From NCBI GenBank assembly GCA_016280635.1, contig JAEEHC010000045.1, positions 1-40,569 of the forward strand: a stretch of DNA of 40,569 bases, read 5' to 3'. Shown here one piece after another: positions 22,595-30,797 of the stretch. Every line of letters starts with the position of its first letter. Position 1 is the first letter of the stretch. A program made the translations under genes and the position numbers. Source of the DNA: Erysipelotrichaceae bacterium (GTDB taxonomy: Bacteria > Bacillota_I > Bacilli_A > Erysipelotrichales > Erysipelotrichaceae). The notes beneath the pieces were generated by a model, which was not told the DNA's origin, searched no databases, and saw nothing but the letters and a program-made list of their open reading frames with translations.

Positions 22595-24331
22595 TTAAGC
22601 TTTCTTTTCCTGAGACTGCTGTTTCTGCTGTTTTTCCGCTTCTTCAGCTTCCAGCACGCGATAGGCAACCTTTCCGACCAGTGTCTTGGGCAGTTCATCG
22701 CGGAATTCGATCTCTCTGGGCATGGCATACTTGGCTATGCGCTGAGAGCAATAGGACAGGATCTCCTGCTTGATGGAATCATCAGCAACGATACCGGGTC
22801 TGAGAACGATGAAGGCCTTGACTCTTTCCATGCGGTAGGAGTCCTTGACGCCGATGACGCAGCTGTAGAGTACCTTCGGATGGCCGTCAATGACATTTTC
22901 TACCTGAGAAGGATAGACATTGTAGCCTGAGGTGACGATCATTCTCTTGATCCTCTGCTTGAAGTAGACGAACTTGTCCTCATCCATGTAGCCGAGGTCG
23001 CCGGTATGCAGATAGACTTCGCCGTTGGCGTGGATCTTCAGGGTATCAGCGGTTTCTTCGTCGTTTTTCAGATAGCCGAGCATGACGCTGGGGCCGGAAA
23101 GGCAGATCTCGCCTTCCTCGCCGACCGGTACTTCTTCAGTAGTACCGGGCTTGCAGATGATATAGTCGGTATCAGGGAAGCCGACGCCGATGGACCCTTT
23201 CTTATAGGTGTCATATGGGGTAAGGCAGCTGGCGGTGACACATTCAGTGGTGCCGTAGCCTTCACGTACCTGGATATTGGCGTTGTGCTGGTGCAGGAAC
23301 TCATCAACCTTGGCTTTCAGCTCAATGGACAGTGAGTCGCCGCCGGAGAACATGCCCTTCAGGAAGGACAGGTCAGCGCCTTCCAATCCCTTGGTCCTTA
23401 ACAGGGCCTCAAACAGGGTAGGAACGCCGGCAATGTAATTAGGCTTCTTCTTGATGAGGTTCTGCGCGTAGGTCTTGACAGAGAACTGCGGGATCAGGAT
23501 CAGGCCAATGCCGTTGGTGATGCAGGTATGGATACCGATGCCTAAGCCAAAGCCATGGAAGACCGGCATGACAGCCAGGATCTTGTCGCCCTTGCTGACC
23601 GGGCAGCCGAAGGCACCGATGGTCTGCAGGCTCAGGGCATTGAAGTTGAGGTCGGTAAGCATGATGCCCTTATTGGTACCGGTGGTTCCGCCGGAGTAGA
23701 GGATGGCGGCAACCCGGTCGATCTTGAATTCAATATGGGGAAGGGGTAACGGGTACTTCTTACCCATGTGGATGAATTCCTTCCACTTCAGGGAGTAGGC
23801 CTTGTTGGGATAACCGGCATACTTGTCACCCTGCTTTAACTGGAAGGGCACCTTGAGATAGAACGGCAGTTCATCGGCAACGGTAGCCATGATGATGATG
23901 ACCTGATGGTCACACAGCGATCTGGCAGCAACGACCTTGTCGTAGAACTGGTCCAGAGTCAGGATGGCCTTGGACTCGGAAATGTTCAGGTAGTAGGTGA
24001 TCTCCTCCTGCGCGCTTAACGGGTGGACCATGTTGGCAATGGCACCGATGCGGCTGATGGCATAGAACATGTCGACAGCCTGCGGACAGTTAGGCATGCA
24101 GATGGTAACGGCATCGCCTTCACGGATGCCGATGGCGGTAAGAGCCTTGGCAGTATCTTCGATCTTGCGAATGAGATCGGAATAAGAGGTCTTCTTGCCC
24201 ATAAATTCATAAGCTTCTTCGCTGTAATGCTTGGAAGCGGTATTGGCCAACATTTGATACATGGTTTCCGGACGATAGTTTACATCGTGCTTCTTTTCAA
24301 AGAAACCATCAAATCTCTCTTTTTCGTACAT
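22595..24331 (-). CDS. Long-chain-fatty-acid--CoA ligase / AMP-dependent synthetase
   Basis: A 578-residue adenylate-forming enzyme. The phosphate loop is LYSGGTTGTNKGIMLT (about 210-225), then EGYGTTECV (A5), LHTGDLGYMDEDKFVYFKQR (A7-A8), VTSGYNVYPSQVEN and the catalytic Lys region PKTLVGKVAYR (A10). It activates a carboxylic acid, most likely a fatty acid, to acyl-CoA through an acyl-AMP. The exact chain length is unknown; no beta-oxidation genes are in the window. The C-terminus ends in a Gln/Lys-rich tail (EKQQKQQSQEKKA) beyond the usual fold. GGAGG precedes the ATG, separated by an A-run. It is transcribed divergently from smc. Confidence 0.88.
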   Translation of the reverse strand: MYEKERFDGFFEKKHDVNYRPETMYQMLANTASKHYSEEAYEFMGKKTSYSDLIRKIEDTAKALTAIGIREGDAVTICMPNCPQAVDMFYAISRIGAIANMVHPLSAQEEITYYLNISESKAILTLDQFYDKVVAARSLCDHQVIIIMATVADELPFYLKVPFQLKQGDKYAGYPNKAYSLKWKEFIHMGKKYPLPLPHIEFKIDRVAAILYSGGTTGTNKGIMLTDLNFNALSLQTIGAFGCPVSKGDKILAVMPVFHGFGLGIGIHTCITNGIGLILIPQFSVKTYAQNLIKKKPNYIAGVPTLFEALLRTKGLEGADLSFLKGMFSGGDSLSIELKAKVDEFLHQHNANIQVREGYGTTECVTASCLTPYDTYKKGSIGVGFPDTDYIICKPGTTEEVPVGEEGEICLSGPSVMLGYLKNDEETADTLKIHANGEVYLHTGDLGYMDEDKFVYFKQRIKRMIVTSGYNVYPSQVENVIDGHPKVLYSCVIGVKDSYRMERVKAFIVLRPGIVADDSIKQEILSYCSQRIAKYAMPREIEFRDELPKTLVGKVAYRVLEAEEAEKQQKQQSQEKKA

Positions 24332-24407
24332 TTTTTTTCCTCCAACAGTTAAAATACTACCATAAATAAGCTAGGTATTCTATATTTATTTATTTTCCCT
24401 CATCCTG

Positions 24408-24413
24408 TATAAT
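24408..24413 (+). promoter_or_regulatory. Candidate -10 box for smc
   Basis: A perfect TATAAT lies 23 bases before the smc ATG, in an AT-rich divergent spacer. The hexamer 17 bases upstream is TTTATT, a weak -35. It is the only good candidate between 24331 and 24437. Confidence 0.5.
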
Positions 24414-24436
24414 GACATGGTGAAAGTAGGGAAGTT

Positions 24437-27370
24437 ATGTTTCTAAAACAGATACGTTTACAGGGATTCAAATCCTTTGCCAATAAAACCATCATAAACT
24501 TCGATTCCGACTACATCGGTATCGTCGGTCCCAACGGCTGCGGCAAGAGCAATATCATCGATGCCATCAAGTGGGTATTGGGTGAACAGTCAGCCAAGAA
24601 CATGCGCGGAACGACCATGACCGATGTCGTTTTTGCCGGCTCTGAAGGCAAGCGCGGCGTCAACATGGCTGAAGTAACGCTGGTCTTTGATAACAGCCGC
24701 CATTATCTTAATTCGCAATACGAGGAACTGGAGATCACCAGAAGACTGTCCCGCGACGGCAGCGTTTCCGAATATCTTCTGAACAATTCACCCTGTCGTC
24801 TGAAGGACATCGTCGATCTGACTCTGGATACCGGGCTTTCCCGGGATTCCCTGTCGATGATCTCCCAGGGCACCATCCAATCCTTTGCCGATGCCCGGCC
24901 AATTGACAGAAGGTCGCTTTTTGAGGAAGCCGCCGGCGTTGCCAAGTACAAGAAGAGGAAACTGGAATCCCTCAGCAAGCTGCAGCGCACCCAGGAAAAC
25001 ATCGACCGTCTGAATGACATCGTGGCTGAACTTTACCGTCAGGTCGCTCCATTGGAAAAACAGGCCAAAAAGGCGGAGGAATATGCCGTAAAGAAAAAGA
25101 GACTGACGGAGATCGAGGTCGCCGTCATCGTCAGCAACATCCAGAACATCACCAGCGACCTGCAGACCATCGAAAAGCAGCTGTTTGATCTGGAATACCA
25201 GGAAACCACTACCAAGGCTTCCGTCCAGATTCTCGATAACGATTCCTCAGCACTGAAAGAAGAGATAAATAAGATTGATGCCGATGTTCAGCTGCTGCAG
25301 GACAAGCTGTTAAGGATCCTTGATGAGGTACAGATTCTGGAAAAGCGCAAGGTTGAGGTCGACGAGAAGAGAAGATATCTGAAGGAAACCGGTACCACTG
25401 AGGATAAGATCAAGGAGACCAAGCAGTTGCTGGACAACGCCTATGAGGAATACCAGGACCGCCTTAACCGCAATGATGCCCTGAATACTGAACTGGAACT
25501 CTTGTCAAATCAGCTCAATGACATCAACTTCACCATCAACGAAAACCAGCAGAAGAACCTTCAGCTGGTTTCCCGCTACAACCAGCTTAACAGCCGGCAG
25601 TCGGTATTGGAAAACATGATCAGTTCACCATTTGCCAACCAGCAGGGTGTCAATACCGTCATTAAGAACAAGACTGTTCTTCCGGGCATCCATGACGCTT
25701 TGAGCAATCTGATAAAGGTTGATGACGGTTATCAGCAGGCCGTTTCCCAGGCTCTGGCTGCGGCCCTGTACCATATCGTGACCAAAGATGTGGAAAGCGC
25801 CAAAAGCGCCATCCGCTTTTTGAAGAATAACAAGTCCGGTAACGCCACCTTCCTGCCTCTTAACGTGCTTAAGCCACGCTATGTCAACAAGGACCATCTG
25901 TTCATCTGCGAAAACACCCCGGGTTTCCTGGGGCTTGCTTCCGATTTTGTCGACTGCAAGGAGATGTTTGATGTTGTCGTGCTGTCCTTATTGGGCAACG
26001 TACTGGTAACTGAAGATCTGGACAGCGCCACCGAACTGGCCGGCCGGCTTAACTATGGCTACAAGGTCGTGACTCTGGATGGCGATGTCATTTACCGGGG
26101 TGGCACGCTTTCCGGCGGCTATAACCGCCAGACCGATTCGCCGCTGACCTATAAGATGCAGTTGGACGAAGTAAGAAAGCAGCTTTCTGACCTGCAGCTG
26201 GAAATGGATTCCCTCAATGGCACCATCAACAAGCTTTCCAAGGACCGGGAAGAAAAGGATAACCAGCGCGTTGCCGTCAAGGTCCAGCTGGCCTCCCTGA
26301 AAGAACTGGTCGATATCAAGCGCGACAAGTACGAAAAGCTCAAGGAGGAATATGACCGCATCAAGCCTGACGATGAGCAAAACAGCGAAAGCTTCGCTGA
26401 TGAACTGATCTCCTCGCTTAACCGTGCCTATGCCGCCAAGGATGACCTGACTTCTCAGATCAGACAGAAAAGAGAAAGACGGATCGCAGCAGCCAACGAA
26501 TATCAGCGCAAGTACAATCAGCTGCGCCAGGCGCGCAATGACCAGATCGAGATCATCAACAAAACCAATGAGATCAAGATCGAACAGGCTTCTCTTCTGG
26601 CCAACCGCGACAATCAGCTGGAAAGACTGGCCCGCGACTATTCACTGACTTATGAATACGCTGCCGGACAGCAATATGATGTCCAGCTTGATGAAGCCAA
26701 GGATGAGGTCATCAGGTTAAGGCAGGAGATCGAAGAACTGGGCAACATCAACCCGGATGCACCGAAGTCCTATCAGGAAGTCAATGAGCGCTATACCTTC
26801 ATGACTTCTCAATTAAACGATCTTACCGAATCGAGAAACAAGCTGCTTGAAGCCATCAATGAGATGGATGAGGTCATGACCAGCCAGTTCTCGGAAGCCT
26901 TCAATAAGATCAATTCCTCACTTTCTGAGGTATTCTCGATCCTATTCGGCGGCGGCAAGGCCAAGCTGGTACTGGAAGATCCCAACGACATTCTCAATAC
27001 CGGCATTGACATTGATGTCCAGCCACCGGGAAAGAACATCCAGAACATCAGGCTGTTCTCCGGCGGTGAAAAGAGTCTGATCGCCATCTGCGTGCTGTTT
27101 GCCATCCTGAAGGCCAGACCGGTACCGTTATGCGTTCTCGATGAGGTCGAGGCCTCTCTGGACAGCGGCAATGTCGACCGTTTTGCCCGCTACATCCACC
27201 AGTTCTCCAAGGATACCCAGTTCGTGGTCATTACCCACCGTCCGGGTACGATGACTGAGTGTGATGTTCTCTACGGAATCACCATGCAGCATAAGGGTGT
27301 TTCTACTGTTTTGAAAGTAAAGCTGAAGGAAGCCATGCAATACGCCGGGGAGGAAAAGGATGAGCAGTAA
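24437..27370 (+). CDS. smc: Chromosome segregation protein SMC (short-armed)
   Basis: A 977-residue SMC ATPase. Walker A is GPNGCGKSN (31-39). The N-terminal head runs to about 165 (EEAAGVAKYKKRK). A coiled coil spans about 165-400 and the hinge about 403-570 (GIHDALSNLI, GDVIYRGGTLSGG). The return coil runs to about 810, and the C-terminal head holds the signature LFSGGEKSLIAI (SGGE near 875) and Walker B CVLDEVEASLD (near 899-909). SMC with ScpAB loops DNA and drives chromosome segregation. B. subtilis Smc is about 1186 residues; here both arms are about 100 residues shorter by similar amounts, with heads and hinge intact, so this looks like a natural variant rather than a deletion. It overlaps ftsY by eleven bases. 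Confidence 0.94.
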   Translation: MFLKQIRLQGFKSFANKTIINFDSDYIGIVGPNGCGKSNIIDAIKWVLGEQSAKNMRGTTMTDVVFAGSEGKRGVNMAEVTLVFDNSRHYLNSQYEELEITRRLSRDGSVSEYLLNNSPCRLKDIVDLTLDTGLSRDSLSMISQGTIQSFADARPIDRRSLFEEAAGVAKYKKRKLESLSKLQRTQENIDRLNDIVAELYRQVAPLEKQAKKAEEYAVKKKRLTEIEVAVIVSNIQNITSDLQTIEKQLFDLEYQETTTKASVQILDNDSSALKEEINKIDADVQLLQDKLLRILDEVQILEKRKVEVDEKRRYLKETGTTEDKIKETKQLLDNAYEEYQDRLNRNDALNTELELLSNQLNDINFTINENQQKNLQLVSRYNQLNSRQSVLENMISSPFANQQGVNTVIKNKTVLPGIHDALSNLIKVDDGYQQAVSQALAAALYHIVTKDVESAKSAIRFLKNNKSGNATFLPLNVLKPRYVNKDHLFICENTPGFLGLASDFVDCKEMFDVVVLSLLGNVLVTEDLDSATELAGRLNYGYKVVTLDGDVIYRGGTLSGGYNRQTDSPLTYKMQLDEVRKQLSDLQLEMDSLNGTINKLSKDREEKDNQRVAVKVQLASLKELVDIKRDKYEKLKEEYDRIKPDDEQNSESFADELISSLNRAYAAKDDLTSQIRQKRERRIAAANEYQRKYNQLRQARNDQIEIINKTNEIKIEQASLLANRDNQLERLARDYSLTYEYAAGQQYDVQLDEAKDEVIRLRQEIEELGNINPDAPKSYQEVNERYTFMTSQLNDLTESRNKLLEAINEMDEVMTSQFSEAFNKINSSLSEVFSILFGGGKAKLVLEDPNDILNTGIDIDVQPPGKNIQNIRLFSGGEKSLIAICVLFAILKARPVPLCVLDEVEASLDSGNVDRFARYIHQFSKDTQFVVITHRPGTMTECDVLYGITMQHKGVSTVLKVKLKEAMQYAGEEKDEQ

Positions 27371-28262
27371 GCGTTCATTTAACGATTATCTCGATAACAA
27401 CCGCAAGATGACCCTCTCTGACCGCATCATCTCCCTTTTAGGCGGCAAGACCAGCAATAACGATGACATCTATGAACAGCTTCTGGTACTGCTTATCCAG
27501 GCTGATGTCGGAGTTGACACTTCAGAAGAAATCATCGATCAGCTGAAGGAGCAGATGCTGCAGGAATTCCTGCCCTCTAGCCGTCAGATCGTCGACAAGC
27601 TGGCAGAGATCATGATTGATTACTATCATGACGCTCCCGCAAGCGATGCATCGCTGATCATGTTGGTCGGCGTCAACGGCTCCGGAAAGACGACCACGAT
27701 ATCCAAACTGGCTGATCTTTACCGCCGTAAGGGCAAGAAAGTCGGATTGATCGCTGCCGACACCTTCCGGGCCGGAGCGGTTTCTCAGCTGCAGAGTTGG
27801 GCCGAAAGGTTATCAATTCCCTGCATCAGCGGCAAGGAAAACGCCGATCCGTCCAGTGTGTTGGTTGACGGCTGCCGTTATTTCCGGGAGAATCCGGTTG
27901 ACATCATCATTGCCGATACCGCCGGAAGAATGCAGAACAAGAACAATCTGATGAAGGAACTGGAAAAGATGATCCGGGTGACCGCCCGGGAAGTCGGACA
28001 GGAAAACATGGAAGTTTTGCTGACGCTGGATTCTACCATCGGCCAGAATTCCCTTTCGCAGGCGGAGGGTTTCCTGGCTTCCGGCAAGCTCAACGGCATC
28101 ATCCTGACCAAGATGGACGGTTCCTCCAAGGGCGGCATCGTACTGGCGGTTAATCATAAGTACAAACTGCCGGTACGTTATCTTACCTTTGGCGAAAACA
28201 TCGAAGCCATCGAAGAGTTTGACATTGAAGAATACATCAACTCTTTAGTAAAGGGAAAATAA
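27360..28262 (+). CDS. ftsY: Signal recognition particle receptor FtsY
   Basis: A 300-residue SRP-family GTPase. The N domain (1-90) is helical. The G domain has GVNGSGKTTTISKLA (G1, 104-118), AADTFRAGAVSQLQSWA, IADTAGRMQNK (G3) and LTKMDGSSKGG (G4). The acidic A domain found in E. coli is absent, as in other Gram-positive FtsY proteins. It docks ribosome-SRP complexes at the membrane. The start lies inside the smc stop region, and ylxM starts immediately after its stop, so smc-ftsY-ylxM form a unit. Confidence 0.94.
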   Translation: MSSKRSFNDYLDNNRKMTLSDRIISLLGGKTSNNDDIYEQLLVLLIQADVGVDTSEEIIDQLKEQMLQEFLPSSRQIVDKLAEIMIDYYHDAPASDASLIMLVGVNGSGKTTTISKLADLYRRKGKKVGLIAADTFRAGAVSQLQSWAERLSIPCISGKENADPSSVLVDGCRYFRENPVDIIIADTAGRMQNKNNLMKELEKMIRVTAREVGQENMEVLLTLDSTIGQNSLSQAEGFLASGKLNGIILTKMDGSSKGGIVLAVNHKYKLPVRYLTFGENIEAIEEFDIEEYINSLVKGK

Positions 28263-28577
28263 ATGGATCGCTTTGAATTCGTCAATGAACTGCTGCCGTT
28301 CTACGATAAGCTGCTGACCGGCCGCCAGCAGCAGATCGCCAAACTGTACTACTATGAAGACCTCTCCCTTTCTGAGATTGCGGAAAATCTTGATATCAGC
28401 CGCAACGCTGTTCATGATACAATAAAAAAGGTAGAGAATCTTCTTACCGAATATGAAGATAAACTGGGGTTATATGCCGCCTACAACCGGAGATCTGAGC
28501 TCTACGAAAGCCTCAGCGGACACGTTGATGAGGCCGGCAGGAAAATAATCGATGAATTGATTAAAATGGAGGATTAG
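28263..28577 (+). CDS. ylxM: YlxM family DNA-binding/SRP-associated protein
   Basis: A 104-residue helix-turn-helix protein of the YlxM/p13 (UPF0122) family. The HTH is visible as EDLSLSEIAENLDISRNAVH (about 32-51), like a sigma region 4 helix pair, preceded by LLTGRQQQIAKLYYY. YlxM is normally encoded next to ftsY and ffh and is reported to associate with SRP. Here ffh does not follow; ackA does, five bases downstream. The gene begins directly after the ftsY stop. Confidence 0.9.
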   Translation: MDRFEFVNELLPFYDKLLTGRQQQIAKLYYYEDLSLSEIAENLDISRNAVHDTIKKVENLLTEYEDKLGLYAAYNRRSELYESLSGHVDEAGRKIIDELIKMED

Positions 28578-28581
28578 TACT

Positions 28582-29781
28582 ATGAGTAAAGTAATGGCCG
28601 TCAACGCCGGCAGTTCATCACTGAAGTTCAAACTGTTTCTGATGCCACAGGAAGAAGTTCTTACTGAAGGCGTCGTTGAAAGAATCGGCATGGAAGATGC
28701 CATCTTCACCATCAAAGTTAATGGTGAGAAGAAGAGAGAAGTTCTGCCGATCAAGGATCATCAGCAGGCGGTCAACATGCTGCTGGATGCCCTTATCAGC
28801 AACGGCATCGTCAAGGATCTCAAGGAGATCAACGGTGTCGGCCACCGCGTGCTCCACGGCGGGGAAAAATATCCCGAATCAGTAGTCTGTACTGAAGAAG
28901 TTGCCCAGGATATCCTGGACATGAAGGACCTCGGACCGCTGCACATGGTAGCCAACTATACCGGCTATGCCGCCTTCCACAATGCCTTACCGGAAGTCGG
29001 ACACGTAACCGTCTACGATACTTCCTTCCATCTGACCATGAAGCCGGAAGTCTACCTCTATCCGATCCCGCTGGAATACTATGAAAAGTACAAGGTCAGG
29101 AAATACGGCTTCCACGGGACTTCTCATAAGTACATCACCTACAGATACGCTCAGCTGGTCAACAAGGATGTCAAGGATTCCAACATCATCACCTGCCATC
29201 TGGGCAACGGCGCTTCCCTGGCTGCCATCAAGGCCGGTGAAGTCGTCAATACTTCGATGGGCTTTACTCCGCTGGCCGGCATCATGATGGGCGGCCGCAG
29301 CGGTGACGTTGACCCCTCGATCATCCCCTATCTGATGGAAAAGACCGGTCAGTCCGCTGAGGAACTGATCAACACCTTCAACAAGAAGAGCGGTTTGCTG
29401 GGCATTTCCGGCGTCTCCAGTGATGCCAGAGACATTCAGGCTGCCGTTGACAAGGGCAATGAAAGAGCCATTCTGGCCCGCAAGATGTACGCTCAGCGCG
29501 TTTCTTCCTTCATCGGTTCCTACTTCGTTCAGTTAGGTCATACCGACGCCATCGTCTTTACCGCCGGTCTGGGCGAAAATGACAAGAATGTCCGTAAGGA
29601 AGCCTGTGATCTTTTGACCGAAGCTCTGGGTGTCAAGGTTGATGAGGAAATCAACAACAATGCCAGAGGCAAGGAAATCAAGATCTCCACACCCGATTCC
29701 AAGATTGACGTCTGGGTAATTCCGACCGATGAGGAGATCATGATCGCCCGCGACACGGTCCGGCTGCTGCATCTTAACTAA
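28582..29781 (+). CDS. ackA: Acetate kinase
   Basis: A 399-residue acetate kinase of the ASKHA fold. VNAGSSSLKFKLF (N-terminal phosphate 1 motif), GHRVLHGGEKYPES, YGFHGTSHKYIT, ITCHLGNGASLAAI and MMGGRSGDVDPSI are all conserved. It converts acetyl phosphate and ADP to acetate and ATP, the energy-yielding step of acetate fermentation, which suits the hydrogenase upstream. No pta gene lies next to it. It follows ylxM by five bases and ends in a stem-loop terminator, so it is the last gene of the smc unit, possibly also served by an internal promoter. Confidence 0.96.
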   Translation: MSKVMAVNAGSSSLKFKLFLMPQEEVLTEGVVERIGMEDAIFTIKVNGEKKREVLPIKDHQQAVNMLLDALISNGIVKDLKEINGVGHRVLHGGEKYPESVVCTEEVAQDILDMKDLGPLHMVANYTGYAAFHNALPEVGHVTVYDTSFHLTMKPEVYLYPIPLEYYEKYKVRKYGFHGTSHKYITYRYAQLVNKDVKDSNIITCHLGNGASLAAIKAGEVVNTSMGFTPLAGIMMGGRSGDVDPSIIPYLMEKTGQSAEELINTFNKKSGLLGISGVSSDARDIQAAVDKGNERAILARKMYAQRVSSFIGSYFVQLGHTDAIVFTAGLGENDKNVRKEACDLLTEALGVKVDEEINNNARGKEIKISTPDSKIDVWVIPTDEEIMIARDTVRLLHLN

Positions 29782-29788
29782 AACAATG

Positions 29789-29809
29789 AAAGCACAGAAA
29801 TGTGCTTTT
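29789..29809 (+). terminator. Rho-independent terminator after ackA
   Basis: AAAGCACA and TGTGCTTT enclose a GAAA tetraloop (29789-29808), followed by TTCTTGT. Its position argues against any nrnA start before it. Confidence 0.82.
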
Positions 29810-29869
29810 CTTGTAGGCCTGTCAATACAAAACATGAGCAGTTATGATAAAATGAAGGCGGTGATAAAA

Positions 29870-30796
29870 ATGGAATTCAAGGACATCAGAAGAATAATTC
29901 AGCAGCACGATTCAATCGTCATTTACCGGCACATCAACCCGGATTACGACGCCTTTGGCGGTCAGCTGGGTTTAAAGCATCTCATTAAGGTAAATTTTCC
30001 CGATAAGAAAGTTTATTGTTACGGCAAAGAGATGCTCGATAATCCCAGCTATCTGGAACCGATGGATGAAGTCAGCGAAGAGGTCATCCGCAATTCACTG
30101 GTCATTACCGTTGATACCTCGACCAACGCCCGCAGCGATGATCAGAGTTTTCTTTTAGGAAAACAGATCCTCAAGATCGACCATCATCTGCGTTCTGAGG
30201 AAGTTACTCCCTACGCTTATGTTGACCCCGAGGCATCATCAGTATGTGAGATCATAACCAGAATGGCCATGGAACTGGGCTGGATCGTTTCCCAAAGAGC
30301 AGCTGAACTGCTTTTCGGCGGCATGCTGACTGACTCCTGCCGTCTTTCCATTCCCAACGTGACCGGCGATACCTTCCGGGCGGCTGCCTTCCTGGCCGAT
30401 CAGCTGATCGACATCTCCTGGGTCAACCGCTGCGTCTTTGATAATGACATTGAAGGCTTCAAGGCTGGTGTCGCATTTGAAAACAAGATTCAATTCGCCG
30501 ATGATCTGGCCTATTTCAGGACAAGCATTAATGACATGCACGAATTCGGTCTTACTGACGGTGAGATCAAGGATTATGTCGACCTGATGGCTAATATAAA
30601 GGGTGTAGACAAGTATGCCGTCTTCGCCCAGATGGAAAACGGCAACTATACCGTCTCCCTGCGCTCCCACACCGCTTCGGTAGTCCACATCGCCAATAAA
30701 TACGGCGGCGGCGGGCATGCTCTGGCTTGCGGAATTCCGGAAGTAACAGCTGAGCAGGTAGAGGAGATAATCGATCTGTTAATAAAGGCCAGGTAA
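29870..30796 (+). CDS. nrnA: DHH-family phosphoesterase (NrnA-like nanoRNase/pAp phosphatase)
   Basis: A 308-residue DHH/DHHA1 protein. The metal-site motifs are RHINPDYDAFGGQLG (His21, Asp25, Asp27), VDTSTNAR, KIDHHLRSEE (Asp104-His105-His106) and MLTDSCRL. The C-terminal DHHA1 RNA-binding loop is KYGGGGHALACG. NrnA degrades 2-5 nucleotide RNAs and dephosphorylates pAp. The frame is open from 29786 but that stretch contains the ackA terminator; AAGGCGGTG ahead of ATG 29870 gives the family N-terminus. A TGATAAAAT -10-like box at 29845-29853 may be its promoter. dnaE starts one base after its stop. Confidence 0.9.
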   Translation: MEFKDIRRIIQQHDSIVIYRHINPDYDAFGGQLGLKHLIKVNFPDKKVYCYGKEMLDNPSYLEPMDEVSEEVIRNSLVITVDTSTNARSDDQSFLLGKQILKIDHHLRSEEVTPYAYVDPEASSVCEIITRMAMELGWIVSQRAAELLFGGMLTDSCRLSIPNVTGDTFRAAAFLADQLIDISWVNRCVFDNDIEGFKAGVAFENKIQFADDLAYFRTSINDMHEFGLTDGEIKDYVDLMANIKGVDKYAVFAQMENGNYTVSLRSHTASVVHIANKYGGGGHALACGIPEVTAEQVEEIIDLLIKAR

Positions 30797-30797
30797 A

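Noticed and set aside
29786-29869. Upstream-extended start for nrnA
   Set aside because: It begins inside the ackA terminator stem-loop and adds non-family residues.
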